Assembly (NCBI GenBank): GCA_020632755.1
Contig: JACKEY010000017.1
Coordinates: 52,403 to 116,402 of the forward strand
Length of the DNA stretch: 64,000 nt
Direction: 5' to 3'
Origin: Alphaproteobacteria bacterium
GTDB taxonomy: Bacteria > Myxococcota_A > UBA796 > UBA2385
Positions 1 through 9,443 of this stretch are shown here, piece after piece. The translations under genes and the position numbers were made by a program. Under the pieces are notes generated by a model. The model had not been told where the DNA came from. It saw only the letters and a list, made by a program, of their open reading frames with translations, and did not search any database. Positions within the stretch are counted from its first letter, which is position 1, and every line of letters starts with the position of its first letter.

Positions 1-1528
1 CGCCGGTGCCCAGGTCGGCGTCCGGGTCGTCGTCGTCGACGAGCGTGTCGCAGTCGTCGTCGTAGCCGTTGCAGATCTCGTCGGCAGCGGGGTTGACGGT
101 CGCGCGGCGGTCGTCGCAGTCGTTGTCGTCTTCGACGTAGCCGTCGGGCTGCTCACAGGCGCTGACGCTGCGATCGGGATCGCCGTAGAGGTCGCTGTCG
201 GAGTCGGCGTAGAAGGTGCTGCCGGTGGACAGGTCCACGGAGTCGTCGTCGTCGTCGACCAGGGTGTCGCAGTCGTCGTCGATGTCGTTGCAGACTTCGG
301 AGGCGCCGGGGTTCACGGCCGTGGCGTCGTCGTCGCAGTCGTTGTTGTCTTCGACGTAGCCGTCGGGCTGGTCGCAGGCGGTGACGCTGACGTCGGGGTC
401 GCCGTACAGGTCGCTGTCGGAGTCGGCGTAGTAGGTGCCGCCGGTCGACAGGTCGACGGAGTCGTCGGCGTCGTCGACAAGCGTGTCGCAGTCGTCGTCG
501 ATGTCGTTGCAGACTTCGGTCGCGTCGGGGTTGACCGCCGTGTTGCTGTCGTCGCAGTCGCTGTCGTCGGCGACGTAGCCGCGGGGGGTCTCGCAGGACC
601 GGACGGAGTCGTCGGGGTCACCGAAGGTGTCGGCGTCGTCGTCGGCGTACCAGGTGCTGGCGGTGCTCAGGTCCAGGCTGTCGTCGCGGTCGTCCACCAG
701 GGCGTCGCAGTCGTCGTCGAAGCCGTTGCAGACCTCGGTCGCAGCCGGGTTGATGGCGCGGTTGGTGTCGTCGCAGTCGTCGCTGTTGGCGACGTAGCCG
801 AAGGGCGCTTCACAGGCATCGACCGGGGCGTCGGGATCGCCGTAGCCGTCGCCGTCGGTGTCGGCGTACCAGGTGCTGCCATCGGCTGCGCCGATGTCGA
901 TGGTGCCGTCACAGTCGTTGTCGATGTCGTCGCAGACCTCGGTCGCGTCCGGGTTCACCGCGGCTTCGGAGTCGTCGCACTCTTCGCAGGCGGCCCAGCC
1001 GTCGCCGTCGGCATCGGCGTAGCCGACGCTGCCGTCGCAGTTGTAGTCGTTGGGATCGGTGCAGTCGTCTTCGTCGGCGCCGGGGTTGTACGCCGCGTCG
1101 CCGTCGTCGCAGTCACCGCCGTCTTCGACGTAGCCTTCGGGCGGCTCGCAGGCGGTGGTGGTGTTGTCGCCGCCGTAGCCGTCGCCGTCGCTGTCCTGGT
1201 ACCAGGTCGACGCGTTGTAGGAGTCGTCTTCGTCGACTTCACCGTCGCAGTCGTTGTCCTTGCCGTCGCAGGACTCCTTCTGGCCGGGGCTCACGTCAGG
1301 GTCGGTGTCGTCGCAGTCTTCGTCTGCGTTGTAGCCGTCGCCGTCGGCGTCGACGCCCGGGTCACCGTCGGTATCGGTGTCCGTGTCGGTGATGTCCGTC
1401 GAGTCGGTCGACCCACCGGTGTCGGTGTCGATGGTCCCTTCGTCGGTCCCGCCGTCCTTGTCGCCGCAGGCGAGGGTCATGGAGGCGAGAGTGGCGGTCA
1501 GGGTCAGGATGAGCGTAGTGGTGCGCAT
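1..1528 (-). CDS. MopE-like Asp-rich repeat lipoprotein, 3' end beyond window
   Basis: Exported acidic repeat protein, probably anchored in the envelope by a lipid and probably binding divalent metal. Reading starts at an ATG (1528-1526) and is still open at base 1, so about 509 residues are seen. A lipoprotein signal peptide ends at Cys21 within LACGDKD. A short Asp/Thr linker follows, then at least seven repeats of about 70 residues of the 'putative metal-binding motif' (MopE) kind: a DxDGDGYG calcium-loop-like segment, a DCDD motif, a NPxAxEVCN segment and DDDCDxxVDD. A similar protein lies at 17994-20018. The preceding minus-strand gene ends 150 bases upstream, leaving room for an own promoter. 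Function beyond metal binding is unknown. Confidence 0.85.
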   Translation of the reverse strand, partial: MRTTTLILTLTATLASMTLACGDKDGGTDEGTIDTDTGGSTDSTDITDTDTDTDGDPGVDADGDGYNADEDCDDTDPDVSPGQKESCDGKDNDCDGEVDEDDSYNASTWYQDSDGDGYGGDNTTTACEPPEGYVEDGGDCDDGDAAYNPGADEDDCTDPNDYNCDGSVGYADADGDGWAACEECDDSEAAVNPDATEVCDDIDNDCDGTIDIGAADGSTWYADTDGDGYGDPDAPVDACEAPFGYVANSDDCDDTNRAINPAATEVCNGFDDDCDALVDDRDDSLDLSTASTWYADDDADTFGDPDDSVRSCETPRGYVADDSDCDDSNTAVNPDATEVCNDIDDDCDTLVDDADDSVDLSTGGTYYADSDSDLYGDPDVSVTACDQPDGYVEDNNDCDDDATAVNPGASEVCNDIDDDCDTLVDDDDDSVDLSTGSTFYADSDSDLYGDPDRSVSACEQPDGYVEDDNDCDDRRATVNPAADEICNGYDDDCDTLVDDDDPDADLGTG

Positions 1529-1552
1529 GAAGGTCCCCAGGCGTTGTCGGCA

Positions 1553-1580
1553 TGATTACGCGGGGACCCGACAATTTCAA
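1553..1580 (-). promoter_or_regulatory. weak sigma-70-like promoter candidate for the MopE-like gene
   Basis: On the minus strand TTGAAA (1580-1575) and TAATCA (1558-1553) are separated by 16 bases, about 25 bases before the ATG at 1528. The -35 matches consensus at five of six bases; the -10 is poor. The 1529-1678 gap is AT-richer than its surroundings, which is the main support. Confidence 0.25.
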
Positions 1581-1678
1581 CCCAATTCGGTGTTGACATC
1601 CAAGATTGGGAAAACGGCAGGAAGAAGCGGCGAAATGGCGAGACGTGAGCCCGGGGGACCTGGCCGACAGCCCTGATT

Positions 1679-3838
1679 TCAAGGGGTTTTTCGACCTTCG
1701 CTGCGATCCGGCGTCGGTTCCAGGCCGGTTTCGTCTATGACGCCGTGTTCGCCAGCGTCTTCGCCGAGTGGCGCGGGGGCTCCGGTGGAAGGGGGGCCCG
1801 CACCGTCCGAGCCCGCTGCCTCCGCGCTGGTTCCAGGCGCAGCGCTCGGTGTCTCGGAGGTGTCGGTGGCGGCGCCTTCGCCAGCGTCGTCGCCTGCCAC
1901 CGCGTCGACCTCGGTCGTCGCTTCTTCGGGCGCCTCGAGCACGCGCTGCACCTTGACCGGGAAGCCGAGCGCCATGCCGCGGGCCTCGGCCTTCACCTCG
2001 CGCGGGCCTCGCGGAACGGTGTCCGGCTCGATGGCGTGCAGGTCGCACGGGGTGGGGTCGCCCCAGGGGGCATAGATGGCGATGCGCGCGTCGTCGTAGA
2101 CGGGGGCCCCGATGATCCGGCGCAGGCTGCGCTGCATGCGCCGGATGCGCATCCGCAGGGCGTTGTCCTGCATGCTGCGCCCCTGCTCGGGCGCGCTGAA
2201 GGCGTCCTTCTGCAGCACCACGTAGGCGTAGCCGAGGTCGCGGAGCTCCTGCTTGTCCTCGGCGGTGAACGGCTCGCCGCGTGGGTCGAGCCGCTGGCTG
2301 TTCCGGAGTGCATCGACGAAGCTGTTCTCGTCGAGCAGGGTGACCAGCTCCTCCGGCGTGAACACCGGGTTGTTCTCGAGCATGCCGCCCAGCATCGGGC
2401 GCCCGTGCGCGCTCTGGTAGTAGAGGTGGGCCTGGGTCCAGCCGTAGGGGAGCTCGATGATCGCGCCTTCGGGCCCGTCCGCCAGGCAGCGGTAGCCGGC
2501 CGGCACCCCGCCGTACCAGCCGGGGAAGGGCAGCACGCCGGCCTGGCTGAGCTCGAGTCCCCAGACCACGGTCAACGCGACCGCCGCGGGGATCTGCAGG
2601 CGGCCCCGCCAGACCTGCCCGATCCAGGCGAGCACCTGCACGATCGCCAGCCCGAGCAGCACGTTGACATAGGCGACCATGCGGGCCGGCCACCACAGTC
2701 GCCGCAGGAAGCCGACCGACTCGACCAGCCCGATATAGATCGGGTTCGGGATCGCCTTGTCCCCGATCAGCACGAAGGTCCCGGTGGCCACCACGGTGGC
2801 GGCGGCCAGCATCGCGAGCATCGGGCCGCGGCCCAGGCGCCCCGGCCGCAGCAGGTAGAGGACGGCGATCAGCGCGCCCACCAGGGGCAGCAGGAGCGCC
2901 TGCGGGGTGAACAGCTCTTCGCCGCCCATGCCGACCACGTGGTAGCCGCCGTACCGGTGCAGGGGCTGCCAGACGTAGAGCCCGACCCACATGTCCTCGA
3001 CGGTGACCGGCGGCGTCGCGTAGATCGACCACTTGCTCACATCGAGCAGACCCGGCACGTCGGCGTGGTCACCGCTGCTCTGCATCGCCAGCGGCACGCC
3101 GACCGGCGCCGCCACGGCCAGGGCCACCGCCGCGATGAGCACGTGCCGCGCGAAGGTCCGCGCCCGGCCACCGGCGCCGACGACGGGGACCAGGGTCCGC
3201 CACAGGCCGTGGCCCAGGGCGATCATCCCTCCGAAGAAGGCGTAGAACCAGTACTGGTAGCCCGCCAGCGCCAGGAACAGGCCGGCCGCTGCGGGTGGCT
3301 TCCAGCTGTCCTTCCAGCCGCTGCGCAGCAGGTACCGGACGAACAGCACCGGCAGCAGCATGACCGCCTGGGTCGGCCGACCTTCGGCCAGGTCGTAGAG
3401 GATGTAGGGCGACAGCACGTAGAGCACGGTGCCGACGCCGCAGGCCAGCCGGTCCTCGCTCAGGTCGCGGGCCGTCACGTAGAAGGCGACCGCCGTCAGC
3501 GACATGCCGAGCAGGACGAACAGGTTGTAGCCGAGCACCTGGCCGAACACGGCGATGAACGGCACGGCGAGGACCGCATCGAGCAGGTTGCTGCCCGTGT
3601 GCCGGAAGATGTCCTTGCCCCAGGGGTGGAAGAACAAGGCGCTGCTGTCGAAGCTGCCGCCGTCCGTGATGACCTTCGACACGTACCAGTAGAACCACTG
3701 GGTGCCGTAGTGATCGACGTACTCCAGGCCCAGGAAGTGGGTGCGGATGTACGGCAGGAACGGCCCGAGCACGGCGAGACCGAGCCCCAGGGCGATCAGC
3801 CATGGCACCACGCGCTTCAAGGGGACCCTCCGTCGCAC
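1679..3838 (-). CDS. polytopic membrane protein, GT-C glycosyltransferase-like
   Basis: A 719-residue integral membrane protein with a basic N-terminus, then about ten or more hydrophobic segments over residues 10-430, a soluble domain (about 430-640) and a low-complexity Ala/Glu/Thr/Gly tail of about 80 residues. The first luminal loop carries acidic and aromatic residues (EYVDHYGTQWFYWY), as in polyprenyl-phosphate-dependent GT-C enzymes, but no family-defining motif can be confirmed by eye. The start is a GTG 12 bases after the stop of the upstream glycosyltransferase-like gene and in the same frame, so the two are likely cotranscribed. A role in envelope glycan or glycoprotein assembly is inferred only from topology and neighbours. 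Confidence 0.7.
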   Translation of the reverse strand: MRRRVPLKRVVPWLIALGLGLAVLGPFLPYIRTHFLGLEYVDHYGTQWFYWYVSKVITDGGSFDSSALFFHPWGKDIFRHTGSNLLDAVLAVPFIAVFGQVLGYNLFVLLGMSLTAVAFYVTARDLSEDRLACGVGTVLYVLSPYILYDLAEGRPTQAVMLLPVLFVRYLLRSGWKDSWKPPAAAGLFLALAGYQYWFYAFFGGMIALGHGLWRTLVPVVGAGGRARTFARHVLIAAVALAVAAPVGVPLAMQSSGDHADVPGLLDVSKWSIYATPPVTVEDMWVGLYVWQPLHRYGGYHVVGMGGEELFTPQALLLPLVGALIAVLYLLRPGRLGRGPMLAMLAAATVVATGTFVLIGDKAIPNPIYIGLVESVGFLRRLWWPARMVAYVNVLLGLAIVQVLAWIGQVWRGRLQIPAAVALTVVWGLELSQAGVLPFPGWYGGVPAGYRCLADGPEGAIIELPYGWTQAHLYYQSAHGRPMLGGMLENNPVFTPEELVTLLDENSFVDALRNSQRLDPRGEPFTAEDKQELRDLGYAYVVLQKDAFSAPEQGRSMQDNALRMRIRRMQRSLRRIIGAPVYDDARIAIYAPWGDPTPCDLHAIEPDTVPRGPREVKAEARGMALGFPVKVQRVLEAPEEATTEVDAVAGDDAGEGAATDTSETPSAAPGTSAEAAGSDGAGPPSTGAPAPLGEDAGEHGVIDETGLEPTPDRSEGRKTP

Positions 3839-3850
3839 GACCGCACGAGC

Positions 3851-5704
3851 CTACTCCGTCGCTGGCGGGGGCGTCGATGTCCCCGGTGGAAGCAAGGGCG
3901 CTGCCGGTCCTCCCGGCTGCCCCATGCCGGGCTGCCCCATGCCGGGCTGCCCCATTCCAGGCTGCCCCATCTCGGGCTGCCCCATGCCGGGCTGCCCCAT
4001 CCCAGGCTGCCCCATGCCGGGCTGCCCCATCCCAGGCTGCCCCATGCCGGGCTGCCCCATGCCGGGCTGCCCCATGCCGGGCTGCCCCATGCCGGGCTGC
4101 CCCATGCCGGGCCGACCCATCGCCGGCCCTGCCACGCCCGGTACGACGAGCCGCGACGGATCCGCGAGCACGCCGCCCTCGGTCATCCAGTTCACGCTGC
4201 AGTCCTGCGACACCTGACGGCTCCACGCGGGCCGGCGATCCCCGACGGCCTGCTCGAGCAGCTTGACGGTCTGGGGGTACCGGGCCCGCCACTGGCCATC
4301 CGTGGTCGGGCAGTTCCAGACCACGACCGCGTCGGCGTCGAGTGCCTCCAGCTTGCCGAGGGAGAGGGTGCGCAGCGGGTGGAGGGTGAGCGAAGAAGCA
4401 CCCGCCAGGAAGGCCTCGAGGCGCCCCGGGTCTTCGCCATAGGGAAGGATCAGGCCCTGATCCACGACCAGATCGCACTCTCCCGGGCCGGCGTCGGGGC
4501 AGACGGCGTCGGCGAGGGCGCGCAGCTCCTCGGGCCGCATGCCGCCGGTCCACGGGCGGTAGGCCTGGTTCATGTCGGGCGGCGCGAGCAGGCTGCCCGC
4601 GAAGGGCACACGGTGCAGGCCGCGGGGGAGCTGCCACACGGCCAGCCACTGCGGCACGTGCACCAGCAAGAAGACCGGGAGGGCGAGGAGCAGACCGACC
4701 CGAGGCAGGCGCGCGAGGCCGATGCCGGCGAGCACCGCAGCGGCCGGCGCGAGCAGCGTGAAGTTGTCCAGTCCCGCGCGGAACAGCGCCCACAGCAGCA
4801 CGGCCTGGGCGATCCAGCCGACGGCCAGCAGCCGCGGCCCGTTCCACCAGCGCGGCCGGCGCGCCAGGGCGAGCAGCAGCCCCACCGCCACCAGCGACAG
4901 GCCGAACGGCCCGAAGTTGATGAGCAGCTGCAGGTCGAGGCCTGGCAGGACCGCGGCGTATTTCTCGCGCGCGTCGGCCTTGGCCTCCAGGTACTGCTGG
5001 AGGTTCTGGAGGATGGGCAGCAGTCCCAGGCCCCACGTGGCGACCACGACCGCGAGACGACCCCAGCGCGGACGCCCCTCGCCGCTGAGCAGCGGGATGA
5101 TCAGCAGCGGCAGCGCCCAGGCCAGCCCCGAGTGTCGGAGCCAGGCCGCGAGTGCTCCCAGCACCGCGACCATGACCACCGTCGATCCGCGCAGCAGTCG
5201 CGGGTCGCGGGCGAGCAGCGCTGCCGAGACCAGCAGCAGCGCGGCTTCGGGCACGTGGATCCAGGCCGACCGTCCCGTGAGCACCACGCTGGGGACGGTC
5301 GCCACGACGAGGGTGGCCAGCGCGCCGGCCGCAGGCCCGGCCTGACGGCGGGCGTACCACCCGGTCGCGCACAGGACGGCCAGCACCGAGACCCACCCCG
5401 CGAGCTCGATGGGCCACGGCGACGGGCCGGTCGGCAGCATCGCAGCGGCCAGCAGGGCCTGGAACCATCCGGTGGGCGCCCAGACGAGGTCCACGATCGA
5501 AGCGGCGTCGAAGCCATCCGGCTGCATGGCGGCGAAGAGCGCGGGGACGGACTTGTAGTAGAGCCCCGGGTCCCGCGGCAGCCGGGAGTCCTGCCACAAG
5601 AACCTGCCGTGTGCCGCGGCGACCGCGGCGACCACCGCCACCGTCAGCAGGTCCCAGGCCCAGCCGTGGGCGTCGTGCGCGACGGCGTGTCTGGCAGGCT
5701 TCAT
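3851..5704 (-). CDS. GT39/ArnT-like membrane glycosyltransferase with C-terminal MGQP repeats
   Basis: A 617-residue polytopic membrane protein. After a first hydrophobic helix (about residues 13-30) comes an acidic loop (WQDSRLPRDPGLYYKS) typical of GT-39/GT-83 enzymes that transfer sugars from lipid-phosphate donors, followed by about ten membrane helices to residue 400 and a periplasmic domain. The C-terminus ends in 14 tandem units of G-M-G-Q-P (first unit MGRP, one EMGQP). The ATG at 5704 overlaps the stop of the upstream lipoprotein gene by 4 bases (ATGA), so the pair is translationally coupled. A longer in-frame start lies inside that gene's repeats and is rejected because it adds only low-complexity residues. 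Substrate is unknown. Confidence 0.75.
   Translation of the reverse strand: MKPARHAVAHDAHGWAWDLLTVAVVAAVAAAHGRFLWQDSRLPRDPGLYYKSVPALFAAMQPDGFDAASIVDLVWAPTGWFQALLAAAMLPTGPSPWPIELAGWVSVLAVLCATGWYARRQAGPAAGALATLVVATVPSVVLTGRSAWIHVPEAALLLVSAALLARDPRLLRGSTVVMVAVLGALAAWLRHSGLAWALPLLIIPLLSGEGRPRWGRLAVVVATWGLGLLPILQNLQQYLEAKADAREKYAAVLPGLDLQLLINFGPFGLSLVAVGLLLALARRPRWWNGPRLLAVGWIAQAVLLWALFRAGLDNFTLLAPAAAVLAGIGLARLPRVGLLLALPVFLLVHVPQWLAVWQLPRGLHRVPFAGSLLAPPDMNQAYRPWTGGMRPEELRALADAVCPDAGPGECDLVVDQGLILPYGEDPGRLEAFLAGASSLTLHPLRTLSLGKLEALDADAVVVWNCPTTDGQWRARYPQTVKLLEQAVGDRRPAWSRQVSQDCSVNWMTEGGVLADPSRLVVPGVAGPAMGRPGMGQPGMGQPGMGQPGMGQPGMGQPGMGQPGMGQPGMGQPGMGQPEMGQPGMGQPGMGQPGMGQPGGPAAPLLPPGTSTPPPATE
3921..4132 (-). 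repeat. 15-base tandem repeat encoding MGQP-type units (14 copies)
   Basis: Fourteen near-perfect 15-base units (plus-strand core gctgccccatgccgg) encode the C-terminal MGQP repeats of the glycosyltransferase-like protein. Because the period is a multiple of three, every frame on both strands stays open, which produces spurious long antisense reading frames. Confidence 0.9.
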
Positions 5705-7401
5705 CGCGGCGGTGGGCGCTGCGGCACCCGTCCGGGCTGCATCCCCGGCTGCATCCCCGGCTGCATTCCGGGCTGCATCCCCGGCTGCATCCCCGGCTGC
5801 ATCCCCGGCTGCATCCCCGGCTGCATCCCCGGCTGCATCCCCGGCTGCATCCCCGGCTGCATCCCCGGGCGCATTCCGGGCTGCATTCCGGGCTGCATTC
5901 CCGGCTGACCGGCCGGTCCCGTGCCGGGCTGCGGCGTGCCCGGCGTCGGCGTCGCCCCTTCGCCGGGGGACCACCGCAGGCGCAGCTGAACGAGCGCGGA
6001 GGGGTCGTCGGCCAGCGCGCGATCGGGAGCGACCTCGCGGGCGAGTCGGGCGGCGGTCCAGCGCAGCAGCTCGGGCGCGTCGCTGCCGACGATGCCGAAC
6101 AGGAACTCGTCCGGAGGAGGGTCGGCCCGCATCGACAGCGCCTCGACGAGCACGATGCGGGCGTCGAGCGCCGGGTCATCGGCGAGGGCGCGTCGGCGGC
6201 TGCCCAGGCAGGCGATGGCGGGGATCCCGCCTTCACCGGGGAGGTCGACCACCCACGCGTCCTTGCGGGACGAGGCGCCGATCGGGAAGGTCCCGCGATC
6301 GCCGGCCTTGGGGCGGGGTCCGCGGTCCGGGCCCACCTGGCCGCTCTGGACCATGCTGGCGAGCTCGTCCATGCCGGCTTCGGCGAGGGCCTTGTCGGTC
6401 CAGGTCGAGGCGATGAGCAGTGCCCGGGCCATCCGCACGTGCGGGGCCGCGTCGTCCGGCAGCAGCTCGAGGATCTCCGCGGCTTCGCGGGGCCGCCGCT
6501 CGACCAGCAGGCCCGTGGCGCGTGCCCAGTACAGGTCGCGGTAGAGCGCGGCCAGCTCGGCGTCGTCCCCGGCGGCGGCCCCCGCGGCGTCGGCGCGCGC
6601 GTTGAGCATGGCGACCTCGGCCGCGACGTCGGGGAAGGTCTCGTCGTTGGGGACGGCCTGGATGGTGAGCACGTGGGTGGTGCAGCGCCGGCCGTACCAC
6701 TGGCTGTGCCCGCACAGCTCCAGGGCGGCCTGGATCCGCTCCGGGGCGGCCGTCGACGCCAGCGCCTCGGCCGCGCGGAACACGCACTCGTCGCGGGCCT
6801 TGTCCACGTCGTCTTCGCCTTCGGCGCCCTGGGCGCAGGCGACCCCGGCGGACACGACGTCGCCCTCGGCCGCGGCCGACTCGGCCAGCGCCTCGTAGCA
6901 GCGGGCCGGGACCGGATCGCTCGCGCAGCGGGCCACCACGCCGGACCGCGTCGACTCCTCCGCCGCCGCCCACGGCGCCTCTCCCACCGCCGGCGGCGGC
7001 AGGTGCATCTCGGCCGGACCGCGCGCCTCGCGCTCGGTCGCCCGGGCGACCATGTCCGGCGACAGATCCGGCTTCTGCACCAGGCGCAGGTGCGGTCGCT
7101 CCGCCGTGCGCTCGCACTTGAACCGGGCCGGCGAGTCGGCGTCCAGGGTGTCGCAGAGCTTGCCGCCGGCCACGGCGTGCAGGGCCGCGACCCGGTTGGC
7201 CAGCGCCGCGCGCTCGATGGGGTCCTCGATGGCCGAGACCACCTCGACCACCCGATCGGGGTCCTCTTCCACCGCTGCATCGACGCGGGCCAGGCGGCAC
7301 TCGGCGTCCCCACAGTCCCAGAAGGACGCGTCGGAGCCGCTGCCCGTGCAGGCCAGCAGGCCCGCCAGGAGGGCCATCGGGAGGAGGGAGGCGACAGACA
7401 T
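5701..7401 (-). CDS. lipoprotein with C-terminal GMQP repeats
   Basis: A 566-residue exported lipoprotein: signal peptide with lipobox LLAC and Cys18, then an alpha-helical, Ala/Glu-rich body with scattered Cys, resembling a degenerate helical-repeat scaffold, and a tail of 14 tandem GMQP units after a Pro/Thr/Gly linker. No enzyme family is recognised. The 30-base gap from the upstream membrane protein and the 4-base overlap with the downstream glycosyltransferase-like gene place it in one operon. The matching repeat tail of its neighbour suggests that the two tails bind the same partner, or each other, at the membrane surface; this is inference. Confidence 0.8.
   Translation of the reverse strand: MSVASLLPMALLAGLLACTGSGSDASFWDCGDAECRLARVDAAVEEDPDRVVEVVSAIEDPIERAALANRVAALHAVAGGKLCDTLDADSPARFKCERTAERPHLRLVQKPDLSPDMVARATEREARGPAEMHLPPPAVGEAPWAAAEESTRSGVVARCASDPVPARCYEALAESAAAEGDVVSAGVACAQGAEGEDDVDKARDECVFRAAEALASTAAPERIQAALELCGHSQWYGRRCTTHVLTIQAVPNDETFPDVAAEVAMLNARADAAGAAAGDDAELAALYRDLYWARATGLLVERRPREAAEILELLPDDAAPHVRMARALLIASTWTDKALAEAGMDELASMVQSGQVGPDRGPRPKAGDRGTFPIGASSRKDAWVVDLPGEGGIPAIACLGSRRRALADDPALDARIVLVEALSMRADPPPDEFLFGIVGSDAPELLRWTAARLAREVAPDRALADDPSALVQLRLRWSPGEGATPTPGTPQPGTGPAGQPGMQPGMQPGMRPGMQPGMQPGMQPGMQPGMQPGMQPGMQPGMQPGMQPGMQPGMQPGRVPQRPPPR
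5735..5912 (-). repeat. 12-base tandem repeat encoding GMQP units (14 copies)
   Basis: Fourteen 12-base units (plus-strand core ggctgcatcccc, with a few ggctgcattccg variants and one gcgcat unit giving Arg) encode the lipoprotein tail. The unit differs in length and sequence from the 15-base array 1.6 kb away, yet encodes almost the same peptide. Confidence 0.9.
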
Positions 7402-7431
7402 GACCCGGCACCGTAGCCCGCTGGGCCGGGG

Positions 7432-8805
7432 TCAGTCGCGCAGCTCGATCCACCCGTTCGGTGCCGCGCTCGAGCGCACGCAGAGTCGAGCGCGGCGCAG
7501 CTCGTAGGCACGACCCTCGTCGTCGACGGGGACCGTGCTCTTCAGTCGCATCCACGCCGAGGCGCCGGGCTCGAGCAGCAGTCGCTCCTGGTCGAGCACC
7601 GCCGACGTGGACGACAACAGCTCGACGGCGGGGCGCGACACGGCCGCACCGTGAACGCCGGGCGGCAGCCGACCCGTCGGGGTGAGCAGCTCGCAGCGGA
7701 GCTCGTCCTGCTGGCTGTCGGTCCACAGGACGGCCCAGCCGAGCACCGCGACGGGCGAGCCCGTGCCGGCGGACACGGCGCCATCGATCATCGCGAGCTC
7801 GTCGGTGCTTCGCCGGCTGGCTTCGTGCAGGCGCACCGGAGGGGGGACCAACATGTCGGAGAGCTGCACCAGGCCGCCGATCCCGAACAACGTGCTCGCC
7901 AGCACCAGCGGGCCCGACAGGCTCAGTGCGCCGCGCCGGAGGGCGCCATGGCGCGCGAGATCCGGCAGGACCTTCTGCAGCCGCCACACGGGCACCGTCG
8001 CCATGCCGATGATCAACGCCACGGTCGCCAGGGTCAGGACCAGGCCCCAGCCCAGGAACAGCACCGCCAGGACCAGCGTGCCGGTGCCGCCCCCATCGAC
8101 CAGCAGGTGCTCCGCGAGGCGCACCAGCACCTTGAGCAGCACCAGGGTCTGCGAGATCAGCCAGACCATGCTGAACAGGCCCAGGCCGACCGCGTACTGC
8201 ACCATCGCCGAGAACCGCGAGCGGCTGTACTCGGAGCCCGACACCAGCAGGTTGGCGACCAGGTTGCTGATGATGCTGACCAGCACCACGGCCGGCAGCG
8301 GCGCCAGCACGGCGACCACCAGGTAGTCGGTCTCGATGTCGCCGAAGCCCTTGACCAGCTCGTCGAAGGGCACGGTCAGGCGCAGGGACTCGGTCGCCGG
8401 CCCGGCCTGGAGCATGCCGGTCTGCAGCACGTCGATGATCCACGGCAGCCAGGCGAGCAGCGCCGAGAACAGCAGGTAGGAGATCGCCAGGAAGGCGAGC
8501 GGCCGCGTGTAGCGCCCCTGTTCCTGGTCGAGCTCCTCGAGCAGCCGGTCCGCCGCGGTCGAGGGGCGACGCGCCAGCAGGGTCGCCGTGCGCAGATAGC
8601 GCGAGGCGAACACGACCAGCGCGTCGATGAGTTGCTCGTAGAAGTAGCTGGCCCGGTAGGCGCGGTCGTCACCCGGTCCCGGGTCGCCCAGATCCTCGTC
8701 CACCGCGCCGGGCACGGGCGAAGGAGGATGATCGGACGGCCGCCGCAGCCGGAAGGTGCGGGAGTTCTCGGGGAGCGGGCCGGGGCCGGGCGGGAGCTGG
8801 GACAT
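7432..8805 (-). CDS. multi-pass membrane protein of unknown function
   Basis: A 457-residue protein. The first 110 residues are cytosolic, Pro-rich and charged; then come about six hydrophobic helices (roughly residues 100-310) in a layout reminiscent of Yip1-type membrane proteins, and a C-terminal beta-rich domain of about 150 residues. The ATG at 8805 is chosen because the upstream extension is low-complexity and runs into the tetR gene. The stop of tetR lies 26 bases upstream, and the lipoprotein starts 30 bases downstream, so it is probably the second gene of the 9443-1679 run. No catalytic motif was seen. Confidence 0.7.
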   Translation of the reverse strand: MSQLPPGPGPLPENSRTFRLRRPSDHPPSPVPGAVDEDLGDPGPGDDRAYRASYFYEQLIDALVVFASRYLRTATLLARRPSTAADRLLEELDQEQGRYTRPLAFLAISYLLFSALLAWLPWIIDVLQTGMLQAGPATESLRLTVPFDELVKGFGDIETDYLVVAVLAPLPAVVLVSIISNLVANLLVSGSEYSRSRFSAMVQYAVGLGLFSMVWLISQTLVLLKVLVRLAEHLLVDGGGTGTLVLAVLFLGWGLVLTLATVALIIGMATVPVWRLQKVLPDLARHGALRRGALSLSGPLVLASTLFGIGGLVQLSDMLVPPPVRLHEASRRSTDELAMIDGAVSAGTGSPVAVLGWAVLWTDSQQDELRCELLTPTGRLPPGVHGAAVSRPAVELLSSTSAVLDQERLLLEPGASAWMRLKSTVPVDDEGRAYELRRARLCVRSSAAPNGWIELRD

Positions 8806-8831
8806 CTGGCGGATGGTACCGCCTGGAGGGC

Positions 8832-9443
8832 TCAGTCGGGCACGCCGAGCAGGGTGCAGGCGAGGGCGCCGAGGTGCTCGGCCACCGCCTGGTGGGGGTC
8901 CTGGCCGGGCGGCACGAAGGGCAGCAGGTCTTCGGGCTCGGTCACGGCGTAGCGGGCCACCAGGTGGTTGAGGGACAGCAGGGCGAGGCGCAGATCGACG
9001 CCCGGCCGCAGCGGCAGCGACGCCAGGATCTCGCCCACCCGACCCATCACGGTGGCGGTCCACCGGCCGCGAACCGCCTCGGGAGATGCCTGGTGTTCCA
9101 TCACGTGGCGCAGGAGGAGGCGGATGCCGTCGGCGTTGTCGCGGGCCTGACCGTACAGCAGCGCGACGAGGGCCCGCAGCCGGGCTGCGGGTGTCGGCCC
9201 GAGCGCGTCGTCGGCCGGCAGGGGCAGGTCGAGGAGCCGGTCGTAGATGCGGTCCACGACGGCGTCGTACAGCCCCTGCTTGTCACCGAAGTGGTAGGCG
9301 AGGGTCGAGATGTTGACCCCGGCGGCCGCAGCGAGGCGGCGGGTCGACGCCCCGGCGAAGCCCAAGCTCGCGAACAGCGGCAGGGCCGCGTCCAGGATGC
9401 GCTCGGTGGTCTCGTGTGCCCGGCTGTCGCCCTGGTCGTCCAT
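8832..9443 (-). CDS. TetR/AcrR-family transcriptional regulator
   Basis: A 203-residue one-component repressor. The N-terminal TetR helix-turn-helix spans about residues 12-58 with the family signature (TTERILDAALPLFASLGF, then NISTLAYHFGDKQGLYDAVV). The C-terminal ligand-binding helical domain is unassigned; the DNA-binding part and length fit the CecR/YbiH-like group, where repressors often control membrane or export genes. Its stop is 26 bases before the membrane-protein gene, so it may lead and autoregulate the operon. The divergent FG-GAP lipoprotein shares the 140-base intergenic region. Confidence 0.9.
   Translation of the reverse strand: MDDQGDSRAHETTERILDAALPLFASLGFAGASTRRLAAAAGVNISTLAYHFGDKQGLYDAVVDRIYDRLLDLPLPADDALGPTPAARLRALVALLYGQARDNADGIRLLLRHVMEHQASPEAVRGRWTATVMGRVGEILASLPLRPGVDLRLALLSLNHLVARYAVTEPEDLLPFVPPGQDPHQAVAEHLGALACTLLGVPD

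Noticed and set aside
1745..5908. 1387-residue plus-strand reading frame with long Leu-Pro-His-Ala repeats
   Set aside because: It is the antisense of the MGQP and GMQP repeats, whose periods are multiples of three, and crosses three well-supported minus-strand genes.
3069..7511. 1480-residue minus-strand frame
   Set aside because: Runs through the same repeats in another frame; composition is Arg/Ala/Pro noise with no domain, and overlaps genes with clear motifs.
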